The notes: a model not told the origin generated them from the sequence alone. DNA of 64,000 bases from Ypsolopha sequella (GCA_934047225.1 OW203986.1:14077221-14141220), one strand, 5' to 3'; positions 1 to 11,217 are shown, numbered from the stretch's first letter. Translations and numbers: made by a program.

Positions 1-156
1 GCACGTCACTACTACAACCATTACCAAGTGGACTTTGTTGGATGCAACACCTGTAATTATTTTGTTCAGTTATTTAAGATACTTAACTCAAGAACTACCA
101 ATGTAAAACTCAAGAACTACCAATGTAAAACTCAAAAACTGTCAATGTAAAACTCA
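1..156 (+). CDS. Possible partial 3' coding exon at window edge
   Basis: Frame 1 is open from the first base to a TAA at 154-156 and begins ARHYYNHYQVDFVGCNTCNY. The first ~50 bases have more mixed codon content than the surroundings. An AATAAA-like signal lies about 15 nt after the stop, near 171. The second half of the frame runs through a 22-bp tandem repeat, so the true exon may instead stop at the GT at 52-53. The product is not recognised. The left end is cut by the window, so this could equally be chance. Confidence 0.22.
86..155. repeat. 22-bp tandem repeat, ~3 copies
   Basis: The unit ACTCAAGAACTACCAATGTAA recurs with a 22-base period (starts at 86, 108 and 130, partial at 152). The third copy has two or three substitutions. 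It is a local minisatellite and no function is implied. Confidence 0.85.
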
Positions 157-210
157 GTAATTGAAATCAAAATAAAAAGATGATTTTTAATATTCGTTTA
201 TTTCATCCAG

Positions 211-251
211 AGCTGTACAAGTTCAGCGAATGCGTGCTCCAATTCAAGTAG
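211..251 (+). other. Candidate 41-nt internal exon
   Basis: A pyrimidine-rich tract ending TTTCATCCAG (to 210) looks like a 3' splice site. A consensus donor AG|GTAAGT lies at 251/252. Between them, two frames are open and the third reads LYKFSECVLQFK before a stop at the junction. The splice signals are good but the segment is too short to identify a family. It could also be chance. Confidence 0.25.
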
Positions 252-2068
252 GTAAGTACTCGACGGTTACACTCTTCAAATTGGGTCTACCTGAAGAGTT
301 CATAATGCCCACTTTCAGGTCAGGTAACTGCCCACTTACACTCTAGATGACTCTGAAGGCCATATTCGTACATTAGGCTAATGGGCCATAAAGAAGAATA
401 AAAAAACTGTAGCGTCCGCGGCGTCATCATCTATGTGGTCATCTTGGCCTATTTGAACTACATACTTGTACTGATTCGTTCAAATGGATCATTATTCGGT
501 TTATGAAGCAAAGCGAATTTTTGGTTGAATCACAAGGTGCGAGGCGCGTGACACGGTGTTTTTGCGATTGAACTAGTTGTCTAAGTCGCGTCGCGCGTAT
601 TAAAACGGGCGCATGTTTTGGTATTTAAGAGGATGGCATACCCTAGCAACTTTTTTTATCACCCGTCCAGCACAATAAATCTGATGGCAAAGACCATATT
701 TGCTTTTCATAGAGGCGATTATATGTTGGCTCTTTGGCCTCTTGTTCTTGGACGCGTAATACTAGTGATCACGCAGCGAAACAACAAATTGATGTGTTTT
801 TAGCTCATACTGAAATATTTTGTGGGGAAAAAAATATTGGATTTAGGTAACATCCCTACATATTTCTAATGCCTATTTAAAAAAAAAAAAACGCGTTTTT
901 GAAACGAACGATTGAAAACCAAAAAAAGAGGGTGGAAAACATTTTTTTTCTGACAAAAGTATAAATCTTAAAACATTATTTATAGGTGGAATCCTTAGAT
1001 AAAAAATCGATAAATCAAATATATTTTCTTCAATATGAGGAGAGACCTAGTTACTTCCAATGAACCCTTGAAAACCTGGTGTTGTTGATGTTCTAGCGTC
1101 AGGTGTCCACTTAAGGGTGCATATAAAGTCAGATTGAGCACTTTAGAATTTAAATTAGCAATTTAGAGGTAAGTTCGTAATTTTTTTCTACCAAGTAAAC
1201 TTAAAACTTTTGCGTTTTTGCAAAGACCTGCTTATTGGAAATATAGTCAGTGGACATTTATTAACAACTCTTTTAGGAAACACAGGTCCTAATTTCCCTA
1301 CAATATTAATTTTTATTCAAATTCTACTTTTAATTTTAGATAGTAATCTATATTACTTTTACTAAACCGATTGACCAAGTTAGGCATTATGAAAATGGTA
1401 ATTTTAAGTTGTGCATTATACATTATACAGACATTATCCAGTTATTGTATATTTCAGTTATTTAATTATTTTACACAAATGACATATATGGCTTACGTTG
1501 TAATTCTAAAACATGTTGAATACCCATTCAGTAGTGACTTCAAAAATTCTAATTTTCCTTTCTTTCATCAGCGTGTTATTGTTTCTCGGCAGTTTGCTAA
1601 TGAATGACAATATCATAATGCACTCGAGTGTGAAAACAAAAAGTTTTCAAGAAAATTAAACTTGAATAAACAGGCATCGCTTGAGCTTATTAAGTTTCGT
1701 GTTAATCAACCTCTACGTTTATAAACTACCTAAGGTTTTTCTCATATGACCCATCAACTTGAGTGCCATTTTATTTATATACTTGTAGGAAAAGGGCAGC
1801 AAGCAAATGGCAAGGATAAAGTTATATTCATATTATTTCAAACAAATTAGTACCCAAGGAATCCTACTGTGGGGACTAGAGAACGCCAATGTTAGTACCT
1901 ACTACTATCAACTATATGTTTACTGAATATTTCTTTGTTTTTGTTCTGTAAATAAATAAATTTGAATTTGAATTTTAGATTTTTACGTATTACCGGTAAT
2001 TAAAACTAAATTTCTATCATCAGTCTACAATTTAGAAAACTCTTAAACTAAAAGTATATAAAATTATA
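252..2068. other. AT-rich non-coding stretch
   Basis: No convincing gene is visible. A degenerate copy of the palindromic repeat found around 19.6-19.7 kb lies near 528-590 (TTGAATCACAAG, then a GTGACACGGTG core). The modest ORFs here have AT-driven codon content and no recognisable motifs. The 3' part (about 1790-1976) ends in AATAAATAAATTTGAATTTGAATTT, which resembles a LINE 3' tail. Confidence 0.5.
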
Positions 2069-2192
2069 CCACAAATATTTGCGGAAAATGGAAAACAAAC
2101 CGATTCGTTTGACAAACGTCAAAACTTTTGAAAAATTTAATAATTTAGTCAAATGAATCGGTCCGTTTTCCATTTTCCGCGAATATTTATGG
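2069..2192. mobile_element. Palindromic MITE
   Basis: The arms read ATATTTGCGGAAAATGGAAA on the left and its near-perfect reverse complement (TTTCCATTTTCCGCGAATATT) on the right. They also share an inner AACCGATTCGTTTGAC block, with a ~25-nt centre. This is a foldback of ~124 bp without coding capacity. Confidence 0.7.
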
Positions 2193-2321
2193 AATTTTTC
2201 TAAAAACAAAACATGCTAATAACCTGAAATGCGATTAAAATTATGCTATTAATGAAATTTTTCAAAGGAACTTTTTTGCAAAATTGGTGTGTTTTGTTTA
2301 AACATGTTTATTCTCATGAAC

Positions 2322-2414
2322 GCTAAAACAATATTTCGGATCGTAGCTTGGATCCATCTAACAGAATAATAAGTAAGATGGATCGATCTGAACTGCGATT
2401 TATTGTTTTAGCTT
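2322..2414. repeat. Imperfect inverted repeat
   Basis: GCTAAAACAATATTTCGGATC on the left pairs with the block ending GATTTATTGTTTTAGC on the right. GGATCCATCT and AGATGGATCGATC pair inside. The RNA or DNA would form a long imperfect hairpin, so this is probably a short MITE. Confidence 0.55.
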
Positions 2415-3058
2415 GTGCGTGTACGTTTGTTTTTGGAAAGAAGATAACTTATTTCACAGTTATTATTATTGAATAAAGTATTTATTTTGGATGAAGCCTT
2501 AATGAATACAGTTTCACACCGTTAAATTAATCAACCAAATGATGATTGCACCTTGCTCTCTGATTGCACCAAAAGACTCAGGAGATAATTCTACCATTGA
2601 TGATGTGACGAATTTATTCAAATCAACTTTCTACGTAAACTTTCGGTAGCCGCAATATTTGAAAACACCGGAAAACCACAATTCTTTGATTCATCACAAA
2701 TTTCTAGTATTTGGAAATGCTAAATAGTGATTAAGATAATGACACCTGACATGACATTCTTGCATAGAGAAAAACCATCTCTTCTATGCATTCTTGTGAC
2801 AAAAACTAAGAGCTTTGTCGTGTCTTCTGAAGACTTACAGGTTTATTATTATTTCCTCTTAAACATTATCAATTATAGATATTATAAAGTGCATTGCAAG
2901 ATAGATACAAATTTCACGTAAAACAAATACGTATTTTAAAAAAATTCCTCAGACTTAGTTTTTTTTTTTATTTGTCTTACCTACATGACATTTCTTTTTC
3001 GAGATTTTATTTTCCGTAATACCGGCTATAGTAACACGTGTTCTGTGAAATTTTCAAC

Positions 3059-3148
3059 CTGTGACAGACGGACGGACAGATAGACAGCGAAGGCTTAGTA
3101 ATTGGATCCCGCTTGACACCCTTCGAGTGTACAAAACCCTAAAAACAG
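3059..3148 (+). repeat. 3' end of the 'AAGTGCGAGTCGGACTCGC..GGAACCCTAAAA' repeat
   Basis: GTGACAGACGGACGGACAGA, then TCTTAGTAAT-like and CCCT..GTACAAAACCCTAAAAA, match the end of a family seen at least eight times in this window (7.7, 12.5, 29.8, 31.2, 36.6, 40.1 and 50.7 kb). It is a common interspersed repeat of Lepidoptera. I cannot assign it to a transposon class from sequence alone. Confidence 0.6.
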
Positions 3149-4757
3149 GTGCTTTGAAACATACACCCTCGTGCTCGTGACACAGAAAAAGAACTGAACT
3201 TTCCTGATGTTACAAGACCAGAGGCCATCTTTATTACCCACGTCCCGACTTTAGTCTTAATCATTTACTGGCGATCCAAATGTTAATTAAGCTGCTGGAA
3301 TTTGTGCTCTAAATTCAATATATTCGCTCTAAATGGAAATGTCAAGCGTCGCCATCTCGCAGTATTTACCTGAAGAATAAATGTGGCCGGGTTCTTTAAA
3401 TTATATTAATTTAGCGCTGAACGAAATTTTGTTCGCGATTGTACGAATTTAATATTTTATGTTTTCCACCACTCTTTCCTTTTACAAAACTGAATTTTGT
3501 AATCATTATCACTAATTCACAAGTGTTGCACTGTTTTGAAATAATAATAATATAAAATTTCCGTTTTCTATGGAGAGTTTGAAGGAAACTCAATTTTCAG
3601 TACTAACATTTTTGCATTTTTTTTAGGAATGACAAAACCAAATTTAAAATTTTCTTTTGTATATAAATGAGACAACATTAAGCTAACTGTAACATTAATT
3701 TAATTTTTGTAAAGTATGTGCTGCAATAAATTATTACGAATCTTATCACGGAAACGGATGGAATTTAGGTTATGTTTAATGCCAAATACAAAAGAGAGCT
3801 GCAAAAGCTTGAGGGTCAAAAAGTTTGTCCATTTGAATTTTTGGTAAATTTTGGTCATATTAAAAGGATACTGGGTGCATAAATTAAGGAGAATTACTAC
3901 GCCTCATACCCCAATAACTTTTTAGGAGATGCTACTATTATTTCAAACTTTCCTTTTATCTATATAAATAAAAATGAATTGCTGTTCGTTAGTCTCGCTA
4001 AAACTCGAGAACGGCTCAACCGATTTGGCTAAGTTTAGTCTTGAAATATTTGTGGAAGTCCAGGGAAGGTTTAAGCGATGAGAAAATGTGGAAAAATTGC
4101 GAGGAAAATACTATAAACGACAATTTTATTTTCCATACAAACTGTTCTTACCTGTCAAACATTTGATGTTCGCCCCGTCGCGTCGGTTCGGTATTTTAGG
4201 AATAAAAACATGTAGATCTAGATTAAATAAGGGTTTGGAATCGACAACATATATACATAATAGTCTGATTATCGCGTATTTAGATTTAAAACATGTAAAA
4301 TACTGACATTATAATGACACTTGATTGTTGTGTTGGGTGCGTTCAGAAATATACTTTGAAACAGTAAAGTTCGCTATACGATCTAAAATTGGGTACTTCC
4401 CTAAAAATCAAATCAGCGACTCTTTATAAAATGTCAAAACGCCCCGATACTATGAAATTTGTATGAGGTTTTACCGGTTTTACATTATGACTACAGTTTT
4501 CTGTGATCAAACTGTTTCCTTTTTTCTTAGTTTTTAGCAATTATAAAAATTGTCAAACCCTCGAAAAAATCCGTAAAAATATTTTAACGATTATTTTAGA
4601 AGATCACATTGGATTGTGTCAGTTATTTTACTTTAACAGCAGTCAAGTATCAAAATGCACGGAATTGCATTCAATTTATCTATTACCCGCACACATTATG
4701 TTTTTAACACCTGAAAAAAGATTCAAAACTTGATTTATCATTCTGATACTGCTTACA

Positions 4758-5560
4758 ATGCCGAGGAGAAAACGACCTAACATAGGTCGTCGAAGTCGAT
4801 TGAATGTGCGCGAGCTACCTCACGCGCTGATTGCACTGATGACCAGCAAGAGACTGATAATGATAACAGTCGTATTGGTATGGCAGATTTGCGTTCTAGA
4901 GTGAATTACAATGAAGTGGATGATAGGCATAGAATGGAACGGGTTCGGGCACATCGATCACAACAGCAGCGAGCACGGGAAAATGAAATTGATCGATTCC
5001 GCAGACGCAATGTTCCTGTGAACCTGGCACGAGGAGCAATCTCCTACAATCCGGAAATAGATTATAGTGCCGACAAATCTGTAAGAATTGGGGAAATGTC
5101 AATCAATTGTCAACATCGTAAAGCTTTAAAATACAGCGGTGAATCTGCAGGATTATGTTGTGCTGGTGGTAAAGTAAAATTGCCACAATTAGTACCACCA
5201 CCTGATCCATTAGAATTATTAGTTTTTGGGATGGTTGATTAATTGATTATAGGTGCTGAAACCAACAAAAAAGTCAGTACTTTGAATTTTTATTCATACA
5301 GACTCATGATCCGTGAAGGTGAAATAAATCACATTTTGATGTTTCAACGGCTTTTTCATCAGTTTGCAGTTGACATGCATGTCAAAATTGAGACTGAACG
5401 ATTGACGTACATCCGTTTAAACCAACAGCAGCTTCGATCTGAAGAGTACATTCATCTTCGCGATGCTATTAATGCCGATGGCAATGCAAACAATGTGGGA
5501 AAAATTACAATTTTGCCGGCCACTTACATTGGAAGCCCGCGCCACATGCACGAGTACGCG
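4758..5560 (+). pseudogene. Helitron Rep/helicase N-terminal fragments
   Basis: The protein starts MPRRKR..IGRRSR. A frameshift near 4805-4812 moves it into the frame of 4880-5241, which carries YNPEIDYSADKSVRIGEM and GESAGLCCAGGKV, hallmarks of the N-terminal region of insect Helitron proteins. The frame then jumps to 5250-5560 (NFYSYRLMIREGE, ERLTYIRLNQ, EEYIHLRDAINADGN, ATYIGSPRHMHEYA). The piece between the blocks and everything after HMHEYA, including the HUH Rep site and the PIF1-like helicase, is deleted. One conserved Cys of the N-terminal zinc motif looks replaced (CQHR instead of CxxC). This is a relic of a rolling-circle transposase. Confidence 0.85.
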
Positions 5561-5659
5561 GTGTCATGCATTTGGATATATATGTTGTTACTAATACATA
5601 TATGTCTGAAATAATATTCAATTTGATACAATTCAAATATTTTTTTAATAAAGATTATA

Positions 5660-5957
5660 TTAATCAATCTTTACGGTAGGAACCATATTTTCTAAAATTT
5701 CCGCGATTGACACCTGAATCGGCAACATATCAATTAATCTAACAGCAAAGGCGAACCAGGCTTGCTAAAGATGTCTTGACTTGGCTCGCCAGGACTTGAC
5801 GGCGCGGCGGAAGGCGTCGGTGACTCGGACAAGTCTGGTAGAACCAGAATATTGCCGATGTTGTGCTCATGACTTTCTTAAATCTCATCCAAATCCTTTA
5901 GTTCTTCGGCAGTTAAATTAAGTTCTGAAAATGTTATTCCTTTAGACGATAGACACA

Positions 5958-6022
<65 letters not shown>

Positions 6023-6240
6023 CATTGTTGAGACGAACTTCGGTTTTAATAACAGTTGTTGTTTCACTCGATTTTTTTCAAAATTCGGCTCAAACTGTGA
6101 CCGCACTTTATACAAAACTTGAAGGTATCAGCGGTTATTGTGAAACATTCGTCGCATCTTAACAATTTTTTTGTGCGACTAGGACAGGTACTTCTGTTGT
6201 TCTGCCGTTCTATCCACTTTTTACAAAAGGGACAATGCAT
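5660..6240 (-). pseudogene. Antisense zinc-ribbon-like ORF inside the Helitron
   Basis: On the minus strand, an ATG at 6240 opens a 58-codon frame to a TGA at 6064-6066. It has three CxxC pairs (CPFC, CDEC, CIKC) plus one extra Cys. After the (CAT)n microsatellite, read as poly-His, the strand stays coding-like: KGITFSELNLTAEELKDLDEI, stop, then a Ser/Pro-rich stretch containing ESPTPSAAPSSPGEPSQ. A frameshift near 5720 leads to MLPIQVSIAEILENMVPT and a final stop at 5660. The pieces suggest one decayed protein with an N-terminal Cys-rich domain, an acidic/Pro-Ser middle and a hydrophobic tail. The family is not recognised. It could be a Helitron accessory gene or a captured host gene. Confidence 0.5.
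5960..6022. repeat. (ATG)n microsatellite, ~21 units
   Basis: An uninterrupted trinucleotide run lies within the Helitron. It reads as poly-Met on the plus strand (not a real gene) and falls inside the antisense zinc-ribbon-like frame, where it reads as poly-His. Slippage here probably helped destroy that frame. Confidence 0.95.
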
Positions 6241-7051
6241 TGTTAAAAGTTAACTATAACTTCTGAAAAATAGTTTTGAAATATCAATTATATTTTCTTG
6301 GAAAGTTCGGTGACAATGACACTGACAGTCAGTGTTGCCAGGTTACTATTCTGCTATTACGTTTAGTAATGTGCCGTAATCGATACAGACAAAAAAAATA
6401 GGCTGGTAATATGTCTCATGCAAAATAATTATGAACATTAAGTTGGACATGTGTGCGTGATTTGCCTACTCTTTCCGCCCACTATGGAGCCGATACTTAG
6501 ACTATCTGATGATGCCTTTATAAAGCTACCGGCTCTGAAATGCATATGGTTTAAATTAATATGGTTTATATTAAGAGGTAAGTGATACGAAGTTCACCGG
6601 GTCAGCTAGTTTGAAATAAATTTAACGCAGCTTCAAAAAGACTTTCAATACCTAAGGTTAAAATTGTTTTGAAGTAGGTCCATTCAGTAAGTATAAATGA
6701 TTGTACACATTTAAAAGATGACGATACCTATATAGACGTTCTGCTATACAGACCATCTGATAGTTGGTCGTTTTGCTACATGGATGTTTTGCTAATTAGG
6801 CATACAGCTCATTAGACGTTTCGTGCTGTTGGACGTTTTGCTACTTAGACTTCCAGATCGGGAGGGGAAAATTAAATTTTAGTTATCAAACTGATAATAA
6901 ACACAAAATGTAATACGTAGAATACGTAGATGTAAAACCTTGAAATCAACTTACAAACAAAAAACAAACAATGGAAACAGCTATTGCATTACAGAAATTA
7001 TGAACTCATGAAGCTGTAAGAAAATTTCGGCATAGGTAACTAATGACCTAT

Positions 7052-7322
7052 TATACAACGTGTAACAGAAAGGTGTATTCATATTTGAAGGGCTTATTCA
7101 ATCACTGGAATAGAACAACTTTTACTATGGGGTCAATCCTGAAATCCCAAAAAAAATCTGCCCTTCCATACATTTCGGCCAAACGGCATTGCATTTCCCT
7201 ATGAAACGAGTAATTTTTTTTTTTCGATATACAGGATTTGTTCCATAGTAAAAGTTGTTCTAAACTATTGACTCAAAAAGCTCTTCAAATATGGTTACAC
7301 CTTTCTGTTACACCTTGTATAC
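7052..7322. mobile_element. TA-flanked MITE, family A
   Basis: Terminal repeats TATACAACGTGTAACAGAAA and (reversed) TATACAAGGTGTAACAGAAA flank an internal inverted block (GAACAACTTTTACTATGG and complement). A second copy occupies 52198-52466. TA at both edges suggests a Tc1/mariner-type target site. Confidence 0.75.
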
Positions 7323-7678
7323 GCTACTAACCTATCAGTAAACTGTCAGTGGCTATCACACCATACATTTTGGCACATGCTTTGTTACGATATCTATCAT
7401 ACATTTATTCTAATAAGTTTTTCAGCAACTAGGGAGTGTCACCCGTTACAAATTCTGTGCAAACAAAGCAAAAGGCTTTTATTTGTAGTAGCTAAAATAG
7501 GTTGAGCTCTCGCAGAAATGTATGTCTGTCAATCACTCAGATCCATTTGAATCGTTTTGTGTGTAACTTTTTTTTTATACGTTAACGTGAATTCAAACGG
7601 AAATAATGAAAATGAATCTTATTCAGGTCAATGCTAACGCTGCATCTATTTAACGATGTAGGTACCTAGTAAAATAAA

Positions 7679-7735
7679 ACCAGCCAAGTGCGAGTCGGAC
7701 TCGCGCACGAAGTGTTCCGTAAAATTAACATTATA
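7679..7735 (+). repeat. 5' end of the 'AAGTGCGAGTCGGACTCGC' repeat
   Basis: CCAGCCAAGTGCGAGTCGGA followed by CTCGCGCACGAAG.GTTCCGTA is the start motif of the family whose 3' end is at 3059-3148. The rest of this copy is not clearly recognisable. Confidence 0.6.
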
Positions 7736-8056
7736 TCATTGCAGTATAGAAACGCAGAAAGAAAAGTAAATCTGGATGTGAGGAGCTCTGAACCTCACAT
7801 CCAGAAAGGAGGATTTTTTCAGAAAGGCTATACGTACAAGCTGACTTTAATCGTAATTATAAATAATGTTAGGGTGTATTTATATTTGTAGAATACATTT
7901 GGGATGAGAAAACATTTAAAATAAGACGCTATGAGAAAAATCGGATTTAGGGCAAAAGGGAAAACAAAAGATTATAAGTCCAAAATTTTTGAAATTCTCA
8001 TTTACAGAAACCAATAGAATCTGTACAATGGCAACATACACAATATATAGCTAATA

Positions 8057-8288
8057 GGGTTTTGTTGAATAACTATTGAGTGAATTTTGAATTTAAGTGC
8101 CCTGTTTCGACTCTCTAGAAAAAGGCGGGTTTTTCACAATCCGGCTGTGAAACCGCTCTTAACGGCCAGTGCAAGAAGTCTGTTAAGAGCGGCATAGCAG
8201 CCGGATTGTGAAAAACCCGACTTTTTCTAATTAATCGAAACACAACACTTATATTCAAAATTTACTCAATAGTTCTTTAACAAAAGCT
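8057..8288. mobile_element. Foldback of the 'AAAGGCGGGTTTTTCACAAT' family
   Basis: Two copies of the same ~105-bp sequence lie head to head: TTTTGTTGAATAACTATTGA ... AAAAAGGCGGGTTTTTCACA ... GAAACCGCTCTTAA, then its complement after a ~20-nt centre. Single or partial copies of the same unit occur at 12335-12440, 49206-49395, 57034-57138, 58047-58099 and 58935-59070, which marks an interspersed family. Confidence 0.7.
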
Positions 8289-8665
8289 TATTTAATTTCC
8301 TATATTTTGTGTAAACTGTCATCGCAAAGTTTAAATTGGTTTCTGTAAATTAAAATTTTAAAGTTTTAAATTTTTGCTCACTCGTTTAAAAATTACGTGA
8401 GGAAGTGGCCAGACCGCGACGAAGTGCTCACTCGCCGGGGACATGAGCCTATACAAAGCTCTTGCAGTTTTTTGCCACCAGCTCTCGGACTATACGTTTT
8501 AACGGAAACGCTCGCTCGCTCGAGTGCCCAGTTACGGATGATCGAATAACGTTGACTCTTTAGGGTGTTTATTACACAAAGTTAAAAACAAGACTTTTAT
8601 CATCACGGCACTATCCTCGAAGGAGTGTCACAGTCAGTGGTAATCGCCGTACTTCGGGCAAAAAT

Positions 8666-8910
8666 ACAAGGTGACTTTGATTGTTGTAGCCAAATTCATA
8701 CGAGAGACTTTTAAAGGTTCAATTACCCTGTCTGCGAAAAATGCAAAATACAATTTAGGCATCCTATACAAATTGACACGGGGTTGTTCTTAAATAGGCA
8801 CAAATATTACATTTCTTATTTTGGAAAAAGGGTCATTAAACCATGGTCCTGTATACTTATCAAGATTTGAGTATGAATTTGGCTATATCAACCAAAGTCA
8901 CCTTTCACAA
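8666..8910. mobile_element. MITE with ACAAGGTGACTTTGAT termini
   Basis: TACAAGGTGACTTTGATTGT and (reversed) GTGAAAGGTGACTTTGGTTG, plus inner AATTCATACGAG / GAGTATGAATTTGGC, form terminal inverted repeats. It resembles, but is distinct from, the family C elements at 56.5 and 58.6 kb. Confidence 0.6.
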
Positions 8911-9077
8911 GTCACTGACATGCAATTTTCAAGATAGTTCTTTTCTCACTATTCAGTAAGTAGTATTTAAGTATACAAAATGTGGTTCAACAAAGCCAAG
9001 TATGCAAATCCAAAAAAAAAATAATATGAAAAAATTTGTTAAGTTCTAATGGACTCCAAAAAAAATTAAATGTCAAC

Positions 9078-9203
9078 AGTGCGAGTGGATAACAGTGACA
9101 GGCGCGGGCGCAGCTATGAACAAGTGATAGGATAGCAGCGTTAGTTCCGATTTTGACCACGACCAATCCACGCGCTAAAACAGTCTTGTCGCACTGTATA
9201 TGT
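9078..9203. mobile_element. Short MITE, 'GCGCGTGGATTGG' family
   Basis: Ends ACAGTGCGAG.GGAT and (reversed) ACAGTGCGACAAGACTG enclose GACAGGCGCGGGCGCAGCTATGAA and CCAATCCACGCGC. A homologous element is at 43187-43314, with the same core order and similar length. Confidence 0.65.
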
Positions 9204-9814
9204 ATGTAAAGTTTCTCATTTATTTTGAATTTAGAATTCAACTTTGTGAAATAACGCACAGTGCGCACACATATCTTCGCCACTGTTCTTATTCTCAAAA
9301 ACGGGCCGATTCATACATTGTAAGAGTAAACAGTATTTGGATGACTTATTAAAAAGAGTTATTTTAGAACATGTGCAAAAATCGGAACCGGAAACAATAA
9401 TGGGTGTCATGTCGGTTGCCTGTAGGCAATTGGAAGTGAACAATCAGTCATTGATCTGAAATCGTGAAAAAAAAACAGCTTTTTCATACATTTTGGTCGA
9501 GTAGATGTTTAACATTTTTTGGAACACCTGTTTTATTCTTACGATTTGAGAATTGTTTCCATAGAAAAAGATTTTCGTATGGCTGAGTTCAATCGCCAGA
9601 TTTCGTTTCCAAAATAACTTTGAAATCACCTTGTATATCGGGTGTCAACAATAGACTGCTATCTATAAATGGACTCACGTACTCTTCCGATTGTACTGAA
9701 TAACTATCCAAAAAAAAACACATTCACGCGCAAAAAAAATAAAATGTCATTTCATTTCCCATACAAAGGTTACAGTAAGTTCTTAAAGGTTATATGGAGA
9801 TTTTTTTTGTATAA

Positions 9815-10207
9815 TTATACAGGATGTAAAAGCAAAGGCAAGAATTCTCTAGGCTGTGTTAATATGATTCATAAAGTGTTGAAAAAAAAAATAGCGGCAA
9901 TTTTAAATAATATTGTACTACACAATAACACAATTTGTTCAACTTAAAATACACTAATCTCGTGGACACCCTCGCTGGTTGTTGACCTCTGGTAGCGTCA
10001 GTACCAAAGAACACAATTACTCAATATGATCAGTTGAGACCGCGCTACGGGGTAAATGAACAGCGTTGATAAGAGTGCGTAGCCACAGCTTGGAAAAATA
10101 ATATAATTTTTGGTAAAAATTCAACGTGTATTTAACCAAAGTTGTATTAGTATCGTGTAAACATTCATACCCTAAAGGAATTCTTGAGTTTGCTTTTACA
10201 CCCTGTA
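9815..10207. mobile_element. TA-flanked MITE with TACAGGATGTAAAAGCAAA ends
   Basis: The left end is TATACAGGATGTAAAAGCAA. The right end is TTTGCTTTTACACCCTGTAT, its near-perfect reverse complement. The inside is non-coding. The 'TACAGGGTGT'-type terminus is shared with other TA-target MITEs in this window. Confidence 0.7.
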
Positions 10208-10895
10208 TCTGCCGTATTTTTCTCTGGCAAGATGTTTAATATGATCAGTAATTTATTATGTCCATCCATCCATGCATCAGCCCGTATTCGTCCACTGCTG
10301 GATATAGGGCTCCATAGGTAATTTATGTGGTTACATTCAAAAATACCAGAACATTTACACCCGGTTTAGTCGTAGAGACTGCGTGTGACCGACACAGGAA
10401 CTGCGTACTAGCCCAGTAATCTCTATAAAATTCGGTCGATCGTTTATCGCATACGTCTATCTCTGATACACGCATTAAGAGATGATAGAGATGGATACAC
10501 GAACGAACGAAAATCTATCGTTTTTTTTTCACTTCGCAGTAGCTCCGAGTTCGTCCCTGTGTCCACGATTACGATAAGATAAATTAAATCAACGACTATA
10601 CAATCTATACATAGTTTTCAGACGCAAATTACCAGAATTTTTGACTCTACAGTAATGATAAAATAATTTATAGAGCCACAGATGAATGCTGAATCTACAA
10701 AAAATAACATGAATGACATGATCTTGGTAAGTTTCTTGCCCTTCTTCTTAGCAAGACTAATTTGAATGGAATGAATTGGAATGGATGGAATTAGGCACAT
10801 ATTTATTGTATGTATTGCATATATTTATAATATTATTTATTCCTTATTCCGATATGTTTAATTTTATTAAAGTGTATTTTTTTATTACATTTAAG

Positions 10896-10915
10896 TAACC
10901 TAACCTAACCTAACC
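10896..10915. repeat. Interstitial (TTAGG)4 telomere-type repeat
   Basis: Four perfect TAACC units equal the insect telomere repeat TTAGG on the opposite strand. The related LINE copy at 14.8 kb has only about one unit (GGTTAGG). Local expansion inside a LINE 3' UTR is therefore likelier than telomere insertion. Confidence 0.85.
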
Positions 10916-10994
10916 TTTATTATTTCCGTTTGTATTTACCCATATTATTATTTATTATATAGAACTATTACCTATATAGACATAGATTATTTAA

Positions 10995-11119
10995 AATGTT
11001 GATGGTCCTGATTGTCGGCACTTGGTGGAACTTATGATACATCTTTGTTGAAAATTAAACTCTTCTACTTATCCACAGATATCTGTGGACAAGTAAAAGA
11101 GTTTAATTTTCAACAAAGA
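10995..11119. mobile_element. Nested hairpin insertion with 12-bp target duplication
   Basis: TAGATTATTTAA is duplicated at 10983-10994 and 11120-11131. The paralogous LINE at 14.7 kb has it once and lacks the insert, so the insertion is directly demonstrated. The insert holds GATTGTCGGCACTTGGTG, shared with the Penelope-like repeats at 33.7, 45.3, 59.2 and 61.1 kb. It also holds a loopless ~40-bp palindrome centred on CAGATATCTG (about 11041-11119). Confidence 0.75.
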
Positions 11120-11217
11120 TAGATTATTTAATTATATTACATTAAAACCGACCTGTAATAAGTGTATCTGATATACCTACATTACAAAAATAAATATATT
11201 TCTATTTCTATTTCTAC

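Larger units (their letters stand above)
3959..6609 (+). mobile_element. Degenerate Helitron, ~2.65 kb
   Basis: The 5' end is A|TC (TCTATATAAATAAAAATGAA), the typical Helitron start seen in Lepidoptera. The 3' end is GGGTCAGCTAG|T at 6606-6610. Both ends therefore fit the A/T host dinucleotide used by Helitrons, and there is no terminal inverted repeat or target duplication, as expected. Inside lie two fragments of the Helitron Rep/helicase protein (4758-5560) and an antisense zinc-ribbon-like frame (5660-6240). The HUH nuclease and helicase domains are absent, so the copy cannot be autonomous. Confidence 0.8.
10725..11217 (+). mobile_element. LINE 3' UTR fragment
   Basis: From TTTCTTGCCCTTCTTCTTAG to the tail AATAAATATATTTCTATTTC this matches, in opposite orientation, the 3' UTR of the LINE copy at 14690-15608. 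The (TATTTC)n tail marks the LINE 3' end. Two features are specific to this copy: an expanded (TAACC)4 tract and a 125-bp nested insertion at 10995-11119. Confidence 0.65.

Noticed and set aside
5959..6162. ORF beginning with 21 methionines
   Set aside because: It is a translation of the (ATG)n microsatellite inside the Helitron. The meaningful frame is on the other strand.
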